Below, piece after piece: positions 8,311-14,902 of a DNA stretch of 22,054 nt. Both the position numbers and the translations under genes were made by a program. The notes beneath the pieces were generated by a model that was not told the DNA's origin, searched no databases, and saw only the letters and a program-made list of their open reading frames with translations. Each line of letters begins with the position of its first letter. Position 1 is the first letter of the stretch. The stretch comes from 01-FULL-43-15b sp964472675. Lineage in GTDB: Bacteria > Patescibacteriota > Microgenomatia > UBA8517 > UBA10165. The stretch is from the NCBI GenBank assembly GCA_964472675.1, contig CAYYLO010000017.1, positions 1-22,054 on the forward strand, written 5' to 3'.

Positions 8311-8335
8311 GTCATTCCCGCGCAGGCGGGAACCC
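8311..8335. repeat. Palindromic repeat copy at the gatC-gatA junction
   Basis: GTCATTCCCGCGCAGGCGGGAA with CCCG/CGGG arms. It supplies the last residues of gatC (GFPPARE and stop) and fills the gap to gatA. Confidence 0.6.
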
Positions 8336-8599
8336 AATCAATATTTTTGGCACAACAAAAAGTCCGTTTTTAACTTCGCGGGCATTCTTTAAAGCTTCTT
8401 CCTGTGAAAGTCCTGCCTGGGGCCCGTCAGGGCGGGTAACATTTTTTAAATCAATTGGAGAAAAGGTTGGTTCGACGCCACTTGTATCCACTTTTGAAAG
8501 CTGTTCTACATATTCAAGAATTTCCTCAACTTGAGCGGCATAAGCATCTTCCTCTTTGGAAGTTAAAGGTAGTTGAGAAAGCCGGGATAATTTAGCCAC
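8312..8599 (-). CDS. gatC: Asp-tRNA(Asn)/Glu-tRNA(Gln) amidotransferase subunit C
   Basis: A 95-residue GatC, the small strap that holds GatA and GatB together. Diagnostic parts are AKLSRLSQLPLT, the helix YAAQVEEILEYVEQLSKVDT, SGVEPTFSP and the C-terminal NGLFVVPKIL. Family length is about 95, so I use the GTG at 8599 rather than the longer frame, whose upstream part is unlike GatC and crosses a 14-bp inverted repeat. The GTG lies 6 nt after an extended -10 box and has no Shine-Dalgarno site. The last ~7 residues (GFPPARE) come from a palindromic repeat that replaced the original stop. First gene of gatCAB. Confidence 0.93.
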   Translation of the reverse strand: MAKLSRLSQLPLTSKEEDAYAAQVEEILEYVEQLSKVDTSGVEPTFSPIDLKNVTRPDGPQAGLSQEEALKNAREVKNGLFVVPKILIGFPPARE

Positions 8600-8605
8600 G
8601 AGCAA

Positions 8606-8614
8606 ATAGTAGCA
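8606..8614 (-). promoter_or_regulatory. Extended -10 promoter of gatCAB (TGCTACTAT)
   Basis: Minus strand TGC-TACTAT, hexamer 8606-8611, followed after 6 nt by the GTG start. A TTTCTT element lies at 17 nt spacing. It has the same TGC-TAnnAT form as the rplS promoter. Confidence 0.5.
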
Positions 8615-8638
8615 TTTACGCTTGTCTAAAGAAAGATC

Positions 8639-8683
8639 CCTTGCGAGTGGTGAGAGTTGGCGTGTTGAACACCACTCGCAAGG
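8639..8683 (-). terminator. Perfect 14-bp hairpin downstream of the 60-residue GC-rich gene
   Basis: CCTTGCGAGTGGTG (8639-8652) and its exact reverse complement (8670-8683) enclose a 17-nt loop. On the minus strand the stem is followed by GATCTTTCTTT, a T-rich but imperfect tract. It can end transcription of the gene at 8715-8897 before gatC. It also marks the edge between GC-rich and host DNA, so it could instead be an end of an inserted element. Confidence 0.55.
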
Positions 8684-8714
8684 TTGAAAAACAGGTCTGA
8701 AAGCCGGATAGGGT

Positions 8715-8897
8715 TTAGAGGAAGCGGAGGTTGGAGGCCAGGAGACGCGCCAGTGCGTCCATGTGGTGCTGCCATAGCACGTCGATCGCCTGCAGGGCCC
8801 TATCTTTCCCTTCACGGAAATAGACCGCCCAAACGGCATGACCGATCATGCGCTCACTCTCGTGAGCTTCAACCATCCGACTGAATACCTCAAACAC
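8715..8897 (-). CDS. Small GC-rich protein, unknown function
   Basis: A 60-residue protein with a GTG start at 8897, preceded by AAGGAG 8 nt upstream, a much better ribosome site than any core gene here has. It is a mixed-charge, probably helical protein (MVEAHESERMIGHAVWAVYF and KDRALQAIDVLWQHHM) rich in Ala, His and Trp; no known motif is seen. Base composition is clearly more GC-rich than gatC. It is transcribed from its own promoter (9004-9032) with a 5' UTR of roughly 100 nt. First of three similar genes set between gatC and clpB. Real by its signals; function unknown. Confidence 0.65.
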   Translation of the reverse strand: MFEVFSRMVEAHESERMIGHAVWAVYFREGKDRALQAIDVLWQHHMDALARLLASNLRFL

Positions 8898-9003
8898 GTG
8901 CGATTCTCCTTACCAATTCGGCTTTCCTGCTCGAGCCACCCGTTAGCAATTTTCCTCCCACAGCTTGTCGGGTACAGTTTTGACTCTTACAGGCCTAATT
9001 AGA

Positions 9004-9032
9004 ATTATAAGTCAAATATAAGAAAAATGCAA
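9004..9032 (-). promoter_or_regulatory. Promoter of the 60-residue gene (TTGCAT-17-TATAAT)
   Basis: Minus strand TTGCAT (9027-9032), 17 nt, TATAAT (9004-9009). A consensus TTGACA also lies at 9037-9042, paired at 16 nt with TATATT. The TTGCAT-17-TATAAT combination is identical to the promoter of the 250-residue gene. The 105-nt region down to the GTG has no other gene. Confidence 0.7.
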
Positions 9033-9066
9033 AGTTTGTCAAGCAAGATTTTGAGGATTTTTTGCC

Positions 9067-9123
9067 AAAAAAACGCCGGATATTCCCTGTCCTGTGGCAA
9101 GTGGACAAAAGAGAATACCCGGC
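9067..9123 (-). terminator. Rho-independent terminator of the 159-residue gene
   Basis: On the minus strand a long stem (arms 9103-9123 and 9075-9092, outer pairs GCCGG/CCGGC) is followed, after one base, by seven T (A tract 9067-9073). It begins 8 nt after the stop codon of the 159-residue gene. Confidence 0.85.
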
Positions 9124-9131
9124 TTGGGAAC

Positions 9132-9611
9132 CTACGACGCCTCTGCATCCATTTCGCAGGCTATAATCACCTCCTGGAGAGCTCTCATCGCCGAGCGGGC
9201 AGCTCTGGCGATTTCTTTCCGATCAGCCGCACTGAACAGATACGGCCGCTGGCGGGAAAGGTGCAAAACCACCTCTTCCCAGTCGTACAACTTCGCCGAC
9301 TCAACTCTCGGCTGAATGTCGCTGCCCATTCGGCTGGTTGCACTGCCATACCACGACTTTGCGGTACCCATTCGTGACACGACAATTGGAGTCTGGCTAT
9401 CGCCTCGGAAGATCCTTACGCCTTCCCCATCAGCCGGACCTGTAACAAAGGTCCGTACGATCCGCCGCGGGCCATCCCACTCCACGATCAATACCACATC
9501 CACACCAACCACAAACGGATTGCTGCCCTGCGTTTCCGGTGGTATCACCGAATCCATCAGCGACCTCGCAGGTGGGTTGTCACCAACCCAAGGTACGTGT
9601 CTTTCTGCCAC
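9132..9611 (-). CDS. GC-rich gene, protein of unknown function (159 aa)
   Basis: GTG start at 9611 with AGAGAGG about 9 nt upstream. The N-terminal half is beta-like (VVGVDVVLIVEWDGPRRIV, then VRTFVTGPADGEGVRIF). A middle Ser/Arg/Gly segment (MGTAKSWYGSATSRMG) and an acidic/basic helical C-terminus (AADRKEIARAARSAMRALQE) follow. There is no signal peptide or membrane segment, so it is probably cytoplasmic. I do not recognise the family. It has its own promoter (9648-9677) and a strong terminator (9067-9123), so it forms a single-gene unit. Composition and signals match its two neighbours and not the host genes. Confidence 0.7.
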   Translation of the reverse strand: MAERHVPWVGDNPPARSLMDSVIPPETQGSNPFVVGVDVVLIVEWDGPRRIVRTFVTGPADGEGVRIFRGDSQTPIVVSRMGTAKSWYGSATSRMGSDIQPRVESAKLYDWEEVVLHLSRQRPYLFSAADRKEIARAARSAMRALQEVIIACEMDAEAS

Positions 9612-9647
9612 AATTGCACCTCTCTAACTTGGAATGTGCCCGGGGGA

Positions 9648-9677
9648 AGTATACTACTGGCGCGCTCAGAAGACCAA
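9648..9677 (-). promoter_or_regulatory. Promoter of the 159-residue gene (TTGGTC-18-TATACT)
   Basis: Minus strand TTGGTC (9672-9677), 18 nt, TATACT (9648-9653), 36 nt before the GTG start. It lies directly after the terminator of the preceding unit. Confidence 0.6.
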
Positions 9678-9685
9678 TTTTGAGC

Positions 9686-9729
9686 AAAAAAAGCCGGACA
9701 CGCGTCCTTTGTAGGATTTGTGCCCGGCT
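9686..9729 (-). terminator. Rho-independent terminator of the 250-residue gene
   Basis: Minus-strand hairpin with GCCGG/CCGGC outer pairs and AGGA/TCCT inner pairs (arms about 9712-9729 and 9692-9708), followed by seven T (A tract 9686-9692). Its outer arms nearly match those of the terminator at 9067-9123. Confidence 0.85.
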
Positions 9730-9749
9730 GAAGCCGCGAGTGGTGGGTT

Positions 9750-10502
9750 TTAGCGATAAGCCAAGACCGGTGCATCGCCTGGAACCGTGAAATGCTCGAT
9801 CGCGTAGATCTCTTTGATACCGTCGACGATGTATCGCGGTAATCCCACCCGAACCTGTTCACTAAGGTCCAACAGTTGCACTTGGATGCTGTGTCCGTGT
9901 ATGGAAATGTTGATCACAGCAACCTCGCCAGGATCCTCAGGACTTACGTGAACAGCATACTCGGCAATGTGGTCGTAAAGCCGCTGAGCACGCCTGCGCA
10001 TCTGCGGAGTCTTGCTGTCCAAACCACCGAGGTCAAAATCCTTGGTCTGCAGATGCAGACTGTGGTCTGATTTAGACCAGTAGCAGACGTACATCTCCGC
10101 TGGCTTTTCCGCTGTGTAAAACTGCCGGCGGTTGTGAGCTGCCGGAAGGACGATGCCCTGCTCAGGGGTCCAGACGAGCTCTTGCCCGAAGTCGCCAACC
10201 CACCAAACGGCCTGGATAGCTTCCTCGTAGGTGAGCCCCTGGCTGTGCGGTTTCAAGTCCACGAAGCCAAACGCCAACCCGCTCAAGGTCAGGTCCGGCA
10301 AGAGGCGCCCATGGTCAGAGCGAAGGTAGAAAAAGCACTCACCCTCGCCAGCCTCGATCTGTAAAACCACCTCTTGCGGGGAAAACCCGACAAATCTATC
10401 AGCTTCTAACGGGACGACCGCCGCCTCCGGCTCGTGCAGTTTCCGCAGAACTTCTGTGAGATTCCGGCCAAAGTTCCCGATTGTCATCACAGTGCGGTAC
10501 AC
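9750..10502 (-). CDS. GC-rich gene, protein of unknown function (250 aa)
   Basis: GTG start at 10502 with GGAGG 8 nt upstream; an ATG lies five codons later. The protein looks soluble, with alternating beta-like and charged segments (VVLQIEAGEGECFFYLRSD, AVWWVGDFGQELVWTPEQG, MYVCYWSKSDHSLHLQTKD). A helical stretch (MRRRAQRLYDHIAEYAVHV) and a C-terminal half with INISIHGHSIQVQLLDL follow. No catalytic motif, signal peptide or membrane helix is seen, and I do not recognise the family. It is a single-gene unit with a promoter at 10567-10595 and a terminator at 9686-9729. It is the largest of the three GC-rich genes and the first after clpB. Confidence 0.75.
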   Translation of the reverse strand: MYRTVMTIGNFGRNLTEVLRKLHEPEAAVVPLEADRFVGFSPQEVVLQIEAGEGECFFYLRSDHGRLLPDLTLSGLAFGFVDLKPHSQGLTYEEAIQAVWWVGDFGQELVWTPEQGIVLPAAHNRRQFYTAEKPAEMYVCYWSKSDHSLHLQTKDFDLGGLDSKTPQMRRRAQRLYDHIAEYAVHVSPEDPGEVAVINISIHGHSIQVQLLDLSEQVRVGLPRYIVDGIKEIYAIEHFTVPGDAPVLAYR

Positions 10503-10566
10503 CTAAAAAACCTCCGTTATTTTGAGTTGTCAAAAAGGAAACGGACAATTCGTTCCCAATGGAAGT

Positions 10567-10604
10567 ATTATAACTCTGTAATGTGCCTAATGCAAATATT
10601 ACAG
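10567..10604 (-). promoter_or_regulatory. Promoter of the 250-residue gene with overlapping palindrome
   Basis: Minus strand TTGCAT (10590-10595), 17 nt, TATAAT (10567-10572), 64 nt before the GTG. CTGTAAT (10576-10582) and ATTACAG (10598-10604) form an inverted repeat that covers the spacer and -35 box, so it could be an operator. The right arm overlaps the last codons of clpB. Confidence 0.65.
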
Positions 10605-12752
10605 GACTAATTTGTCACCCTTTATTTTGGGAACAATTTTGTCGCCGGAGGAGATTTTGCCTTCGACGATTCGAAGAGCAAGTTCATCCAACAGCTCCTG
10701 CTCAATCAAGCGGCGCAAGGGGCGGGCTCCAAAAACAGGGTCAAAACCTTTTTTGGCAAAGTAGGAAACCACGTCGTTATCAACTTGCAAGGCCACGCCT
10801 TGCGAGGCTAACAGCTTGGCCGCATGATCAAGCTGATTTTTGGCAATATCCCAAATAACCTCAGGAGAAAGTGTGTTGAAAAAAACTACTGCGTCCAATC
10901 GATTTAGAAACTCGGGTTTAAACAAGTGGTTGAGCACTTCCCAAACTTCCTTTTCCATATTGTCTTTGTTTTTATCTGCTGCGTGTTCCCGGATAACATC
11001 GCTCCCTGCATTTGAAGTTATAATAATAATCGTATTTTTGAAATCTACAGTTACCCCCTTGGAATCAGTTAACCGTCCATCCTCCAAAATTTGAAGTAGC
11101 AAATTAAAAACCTGCGGGTGGGCTTTTTCTATCTCATCTAAGAGCACAATTGCGTATGGCCGACGCCTTACCGCCTCGGTTAACTGCCCCCCTTCTTCGT
11201 AACCTACATAACCGGGAGGAGCGCCAATCAAACGGGCAACTGTATGCGATTCCTGGTATTCCGACATATCTATCCGCACCATCGCGTGCTCATCGTCAAA
11301 TAAATATTCGGCCAAGGCCCGTGCTGTTTCTGTTTTGCCAACACCCGTAGGTCCAAGGAATAAAAACGACCCAATAGGCCTATTCTGCGGCCCAAGCCCA
11401 GCGCGATTGCGGCGAATTGCAGCAGCCACCCGAGTCAAAGCCTTATCTTGCCCCACAACTCTTTTTCTCAACTCGTCCTCAAGCGTGACTAAACGTTTTT
11501 GCTCACTACCCAAGAGCTTGGTAACAGGAATTCCGGTCCAACGGGCAACAACACGGCCAATATCATCCTCCGAAACTTCTTCACGCAAGACGCGCTCTTC
11601 TGCTGGAATCAATTTCCAAGCAGCCTCATGTTTTTCAAGTTCTTTTTCAAGCTCAGGAAGTTTACCGTACTTAATTTCTGCTGCGCGTTCAAGTTCTACA
11701 TTGCGCTCAGCCTGTTCCAACTCGCTCTTAAATTGGTCAATTTTGCTTCTGGTCTCCTGGATTTTTCCGATAGTTTCCTTTTGCTCACTCCATCTCTTTT
11801 CCAAATTCCCTGCCTCCTGTTTTAAAACCCCAATCTGCTTTTGTAACTCATCAAGGTGTCGCCTTGCGGGGGTCTCCTTTTCTTTTTTCAAAGCCGCTTC
11901 TTCAACCTCTAGTTGTACGATCTTTCTCTTCAGTTGATCCAGCTCGACAGGCATGCTCTCTGTTTCAATGCGTATTGAGGAAGCAGCCTCATCAATTAAA
12001 TCTATTGCTTTATCCGGTAAAAAACGGTTGGTGATGTAGCGGTCAGAAAGTTTTGCAGCGGCAATAACCGCATCGTCAGTAATTCTTATTCCGTGATGAA
12101 GTTCATATCGCTCTTTTATCCCGCGCAAGATTGCAATTGTGTCCTCAAGTGTAGGCTCGTCCACATTCACAGGTTGGAAACGTCGCGCTAAAGCTGCGTC
12201 ACGTTCGATATACTTTCTATACTCATCAATCGTAGTTGCCCCAATCATCCGCAACGTTCCACGCGCTAAAGCAGGCTTTAACATATTGGCTGCATCAACA
12301 GCGCCTTCTGCAGATCCTCCGCCCACAATTGTGTGCAGCTCATCTATAAAAATTATATATTTCCCATTTGACTCCTCGATACCCTTTATAACTGCCTTAA
12401 GACGTTCTTCAAACTCGCCTCTGAATTTTGCTCCAGCCAAAAGAAGGGCAAAATCTAAAGATAAAAGTTCGCGGTCTGCAAGTGTAGTTGGAACTTCCCC
12501 GGAAACAATTCTTTGCGCCAAGCCTTCAACGATTGCAGTTTTGCCAACTCCCGGATCACCAATTAAAACAGGATTGTTTTTAGTACGGCGGGATAAAATC
12601 TGCATAACTCTCCTGACTTCGCTGTCCCGACCGATAACAGGATCAATTTTACCCTCGCGGGCAGTTTTTGTGAGGTTTAGCGTGTATTTTTCAACAGCAT
12701 CGGCTGGAGAAACAGGCTTCAAAAACTCTTCAATGGGGTTTTGGCCATCCAT
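10599..12752 (-). CDS. clpB: ClpB disaggregase lacking the N-terminal domain
   Basis: A 717-residue AAA+ chaperone that extracts proteins from aggregates with DnaK. NBD1 has Walker A GDPGVGKT (65-72) and Walker B IIFIDE (133-138). The middle domain (about 265-385) is the long coiled coil that separates ClpB from ClpA and ClpC. NBD2 has Walker A GPTGVGKT (467-474), pore loop GYVGY (514-518), Walker B IVLLDE (535-540) and the sensor-2 GAR motif. The usual protein is about 860 residues; the ~140-residue Clp_N domain is missing, and a TAG five codons before the ATG excludes an upstream start. The ATG lies 9 nt after the -10 box, without a Shine-Dalgarno site. Confidence 0.96.
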   Translation of the reverse strand: MDGQNPIEEFLKPVSPADAVEKYTLNLTKTAREGKIDPVIGRDSEVRRVMQILSRRTKNNPVLIGDPGVGKTAIVEGLAQRIVSGEVPTTLADRELLSLDFALLLAGAKFRGEFEERLKAVIKGIEESNGKYIIFIDELHTIVGGGSAEGAVDAANMLKPALARGTLRMIGATTIDEYRKYIERDAALARRFQPVNVDEPTLEDTIAILRGIKERYELHHGIRITDDAVIAAAKLSDRYITNRFLPDKAIDLIDEAASSIRIETESMPVELDQLKRKIVQLEVEEAALKKEKETPARRHLDELQKQIGVLKQEAGNLEKRWSEQKETIGKIQETRSKIDQFKSELEQAERNVELERAAEIKYGKLPELEKELEKHEAAWKLIPAEERVLREEVSEDDIGRVVARWTGIPVTKLLGSEQKRLVTLEDELRKRVVGQDKALTRVAAAIRRNRAGLGPQNRPIGSFLFLGPTGVGKTETARALAEYLFDDEHAMVRIDMSEYQESHTVARLIGAPPGYVGYEEGGQLTEAVRRRPYAIVLLDEIEKAHPQVFNLLLQILEDGRLTDSKGVTVDFKNTIIIITSNAGSDVIREHAADKNKDNMEKEVWEVLNHLFKPEFLNRLDAVVFFNTLSPEVIWDIAKNQLDHAAKLLASQGVALQVDNDVVSYFAKKGFDPVFGARPLRRLIEQELLDELALRIVEGKISSGDKIVPKIKGDKLVL

Positions 12753-12761
12753 GATTAAGCC

Positions 12762-12803
12762 AGTCTACAACTCCGTTTAGCACTCTGTCAAGCGGACCGC
12801 CAG
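12762..12803 (-). promoter_or_regulatory. clpB promoter with CIRCE-like (HrcA) operator
   Basis: Minus strand TTGACA (12786-12791), 18 nt, TAGACT (12762-12767), 9 nt before the ATG. On the plus strand TTAGCACTC (12777-12785) is a perfect CIRCE half-site. After the standard 9-nt spacer, GACCGCCAG (12795-12803) matches the other half at 5 of 9 positions. The operator overlaps the -35 box and spacer, as expected for HrcA repression of a heat-shock gene. Confidence 0.55.
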
Positions 12804-12824
12804 CTCAGTACCTGTGGGCTTAGT

Positions 12825-12863
12825 GTCATTCTGGTAAGCGAACGTGGTGAGCGCAGCGAGAAT
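12825..12863. repeat. Palindromic repeat copy downstream of the GIY-YIG gene
   Basis: GTCATTCTGG start with a partner GAGAAT end (12858-12863) and a GC-rich middle containing GTGAGCGCAGCGAG. It abuts the stop codon of the GIY-YIG gene and fills most of the 110-nt gap to clpB. Confidence 0.6.
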
Positions 12864-13142
12864 CTATCTCACTATTTCAGAATAAAGGTCTTTAAGGGTC
12901 GGGTTAAAATGACGAATCATTGCTAAATTTTCCCCTCTATTCATATCTTTTATCTGTTTCTCACGAACGATTGCTTGTATTTCTCCTTCGATTACTTCGT
13001 AATACACAAGATTGTGGAGATTATATTTACTAGTGAAGCCCTTTATTATGTTATTTTTGTGCTGCCACACTCTCTTTACTAAGCCATTGGTCACCCCTGT
13101 ATACAAAGTTGGCCGTGTGTTGGCCATGATGTAAACGTACAT
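12864..13142 (-). CDS. Single-domain GIY-YIG nuclease-like protein
   Basis: A small protein (92 residues from ATG 13142; 96 from ATG 13154) made only of a GIY-YIG domain of the COG2827 type. The motif pair is YVYIM and LYTGVTN, with the conserved Arg in VKRVWQHK, a later Glu in VREKQIKDM, and the NPTLKDLY ending common to the family. I prefer the second ATG because family members begin at the first beta strand. Such proteins are thought to cut DNA, but their cellular role is unclear. The gene is bracketed by palindromic repeats on both sides (12825-12863 and 13163-13320), and no other gene shares its gap. Confidence 0.8.
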   Translation of the reverse strand: MYVYIMANTRPTLYTGVTNGLVKRVWQHKNNIIKGFTSKYNLHNLVYYEVIEGEIQAIVREKQIKDMNRGENLAMIRHFNPTLKDLYSEIVR

Positions 13143-13162
13143 TTGTCTCGGCATAGGCTAAG

Positions 13163-13320
13163 ATTCTGGATGCGCCTCCGGCTCACCAGAATGACACCTT
13201 GTCACTCTGGCTTGGCCAGAGTCTTACTTGATTCTGGATGCGGCTACGCCTTACCAGAATGACAAAACCAGGTACTGTCATGCTGACCAGCTTCGCTGCG
13301 AGGCGAGCTTGGCCAGAGTC
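13163..13320. repeat. Cluster of palindromic repeats (two A-type, one B-type, one degenerate)
   Basis: A-type units with ATTCTGG/CCAGAAT arms lie at 13163-13192 and 13231-13260. A B-type unit with ACTCTGGC/GCCAGAGT arms lies at 13204-13222. A degenerate unit starting GTCATGCTG and ending GGCCAGAGTC lies at 13277-13320. They fill the interval between the GIY-YIG gene and the htpX stop codon; no other feature is seen there. Confidence 0.75.
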
Positions 13321-13323
13321 TTC

Positions 13324-14253
13324 TTATTGCATTGCGCGGAGAGCGCGGATGCGGTCTTCGACCGGGGGATGGGTATTAAAAAGACCGGCTACCCAAGATA
13401 ATGCCCCTCGAGTTCTCCCTCCCGTATCTATTTTGAACGGGTTTGCGATAAACATATGAGCCGTGGCATTGCTGGCGCTTTTTAAAATATTTTTGTCATC
13501 AGCAATTTTGACTAAAGCCTGAGCTAAACCTTCAGGGTTGCGGGTAAGTTTGGCTGAGGAGGCATCGGCAAAAAACTCGCGGTGGCGGGAGATTGCCAAT
13601 TGTATAAGTTGGGCTGCTATAGGCGCCAAAATAATAAGCACCAACCCCAAAATGGCAAGAACATTTCCACTGCGGTTATCCTCATCCTTATTGCTGTGCC
13701 CCCCAAACCACATGGATCTTCCAGCAAAATCGGATAACACAACGACAAGCCCTACTAATATCGCCACAATACTTGCCAAACGTATATCATAATTTCCAAT
13801 GTGCGACATTTCGTGTCCAATCACGCCCTCCAACTCACTTCTGTTAAGCTTGTCCAAAAGCCCGCGCGTGGCGCAAACAACGGCATGTTTTGGGTCCCGC
13901 CCAGTAGCAAACGCATTTGGGGCAGAGTCTTCAACCACATACACCTTAGGCATAGGCAAACCGGCAGCCAATGCTATATTTTCAACAACCGTATAAAAGG
14001 TAAAATCCCGCTTCTTATTGGCCTCACGAGCTCCCGACAGAGAAAGCACAATTTTGTCAGAAAACCAATAGGAAACAAGGCTTGATATGCCGGAGAAAAG
14101 CAGTGCATAGCCAAAAAAGCCCGGGCCCAAGTCAAATGCTTGAGTAAGAACCCAGGAAACCCCCACCACAAAAACAATAAACAAAGCTATTACCAAAAAG
14201 CTTTTGAACTTATTTTGGTCCACAGCCTCGTAAACATTCGTAATGTTTTTCAT
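13324..14253 (-). CDS. htpX: HtpX-type membrane zinc metalloprotease
   Basis: A 309-residue M48-family membrane protease for quality control of membrane proteins. Two N-terminal membrane helices (FLVIALFIVFVVGVSWVL and a second around SGISSLVSYWF) come first. Then comes the cytosolic part with H147-E148-M-S-H151 (HExxH) and the third zinc ligand E226 in HREFFADA. Two more hydrophobic segments (ASIVAILVGLVVVL and VLAILGLVLIILAP) lie between the two motifs. The frame opens at ATG 14295, but its first 14 residues come from a palindromic repeat, so the start is placed at ATG 14253. It follows lemA, a well-known pairing. Confidence 0.95.
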   Translation of the reverse strand: MKNITNVYEAVDQNKFKSFLVIALFIVFVVGVSWVLTQAFDLGPGFFGYALLFSGISSLVSYWFSDKIVLSLSGAREANKKRDFTFYTVVENIALAAGLPMPKVYVVEDSAPNAFATGRDPKHAVVCATRGLLDKLNRSELEGVIGHEMSHIGNYDIRLASIVAILVGLVVVLSDFAGRSMWFGGHSNKDEDNRSGNVLAILGLVLIILAPIAAQLIQLAISRHREFFADASSAKLTRNPEGLAQALVKIADDKNILKSASNATAHMFIANPFKIDTGGRTRGALSWVAGLFNTHPPVEDRIRALRAMQ

Positions 14254-14259
14254 ACAGTT

Positions 14260-14302
14260 GTCATTCCTACCCGCTTTCGCGAGAATGACGCTCAAAGCGT
14301 CA
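14260..14302. repeat. Palindromic repeat copy between lemA and htpX
   Basis: GTCATTC (14260-14266) pairs with GAATGAC (14283-14289), followed by a small perfect hairpin TGACGCT-caa-AGCGTCA (14286-14302). The copy covers the lemA stop codon, so the last lemA residues may derive from it. Confidence 0.6.
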
Positions 14303-14879
14303 CTCTCGGCGTTTTCAGCTCCTCAGTCGTAACACTAGCAATATTGTCCGATTCAGGTGTTTCAAAACCCTTTACTGCCTGAAAACCAAACATATTAGCT
14401 ACGATATTGGAAGGGAATGTTACAAGCTTAGTATTATAGTCAGCAGACAAATCTATAAGAGTTCGGCGAGAATACATTACTTTGTCAGCCGTATCCCGCA
14501 ACTCTTCCATTAAGCTGGTAACTACTTGAGATCCTTTGATTTGCGGGTTGCTTTCAACCGCTACACGAATCGAAGGAATCAAGTCTGCGATCTTCTGGCT
14601 TGCCTTTTCTGCATCGGCAAGGCTGCCTGAATCTTGCGCTGCGGCAACGGCGCGTCTTGCGTCTGCTAGCATTTTGAAAATCTCTTTTTCATGCTTAAGA
14701 TATCCCTTTGCTGAAGCCTCCAGGTTTGGAATAAGATCCGCCTGACGTTTGAGTTGGTTCCCAATTTCCTGAATCGAGGCACCAATTCTAACTTTGACTG
14801 TCGCCAAAAAATTATAAACAGACAGTAAGTACACTCCGGTCAATATTATAATTCCGATTACAATTAATAGTGGTGTCAT
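14292..14879 (-). CDS. lemA: LemA family membrane-anchored protein
   Basis: A 195-residue LemA protein: one N-terminal membrane helix (LLIVIGIIILTGVYLLSVYN), then the conserved helical bundle (GASIQEIGNQLKRQADLIPN, ending with YNTKLVTFPSNIVANMFGF). LemA proteins sit in the membrane with the bundle outside; a precise function is not established, but they often accompany HtpX. GGAGG lies 10 nt before the ATG (7 nt before an in-frame TTG), making this one of the few host genes here with a strong Shine-Dalgarno site. The longer frame to ATG 14957 reads through an AT-rich repeat and was not used. htpX begins 38 nt downstream. Confidence 0.93.
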   Translation of the reverse strand: MTPLLIVIGIIILTGVYLLSVYNFLATVKVRIGASIQEIGNQLKRQADLIPNLEASAKGYLKHEKEIFKMLADARRAVAAAQDSGSLADAEKASQKIADLIPSIRVAVESNPQIKGSQVVTSLMEELRDTADKVMYSRRTLIDLSADYNTKLVTFPSNIVANMFGFQAVKGFETPESDNIASVTTEELKTPRVTL

Positions 14880-14902
14880 CAATAAATCACCTCCTCGGGT
14901 TG

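Noticed and set aside
8600..8839. Longer gatC frame giving a 175-residue protein
   Set aside because: The extension is unlike GatC, crosses the 14-bp hairpin and runs antiparallel to no known signal; family length and the -10 box support GTG 8599.
8715..10502. Toxin-antitoxin or restriction system among the GC-rich genes
   Set aside because: No toxin, antitoxin, methylase or nuclease motif is visible, and the genes are separately transcribed.
11335..11937. 200-codon plus-strand frame opposite clpB
   Set aside because: Ser/Phe-rich antisense shadow of the clpB coiled-coil and NBD2 region, with no ribosome site or motif. The plus-strand frames over dnaE, gatAB and htpX were rejected for the same reason.
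13163..13320. CRISPR array
   Set aside because: The units are palindromic, of mixed type and irregularly spaced, with no constant repeat or spacer length and no cas genes.
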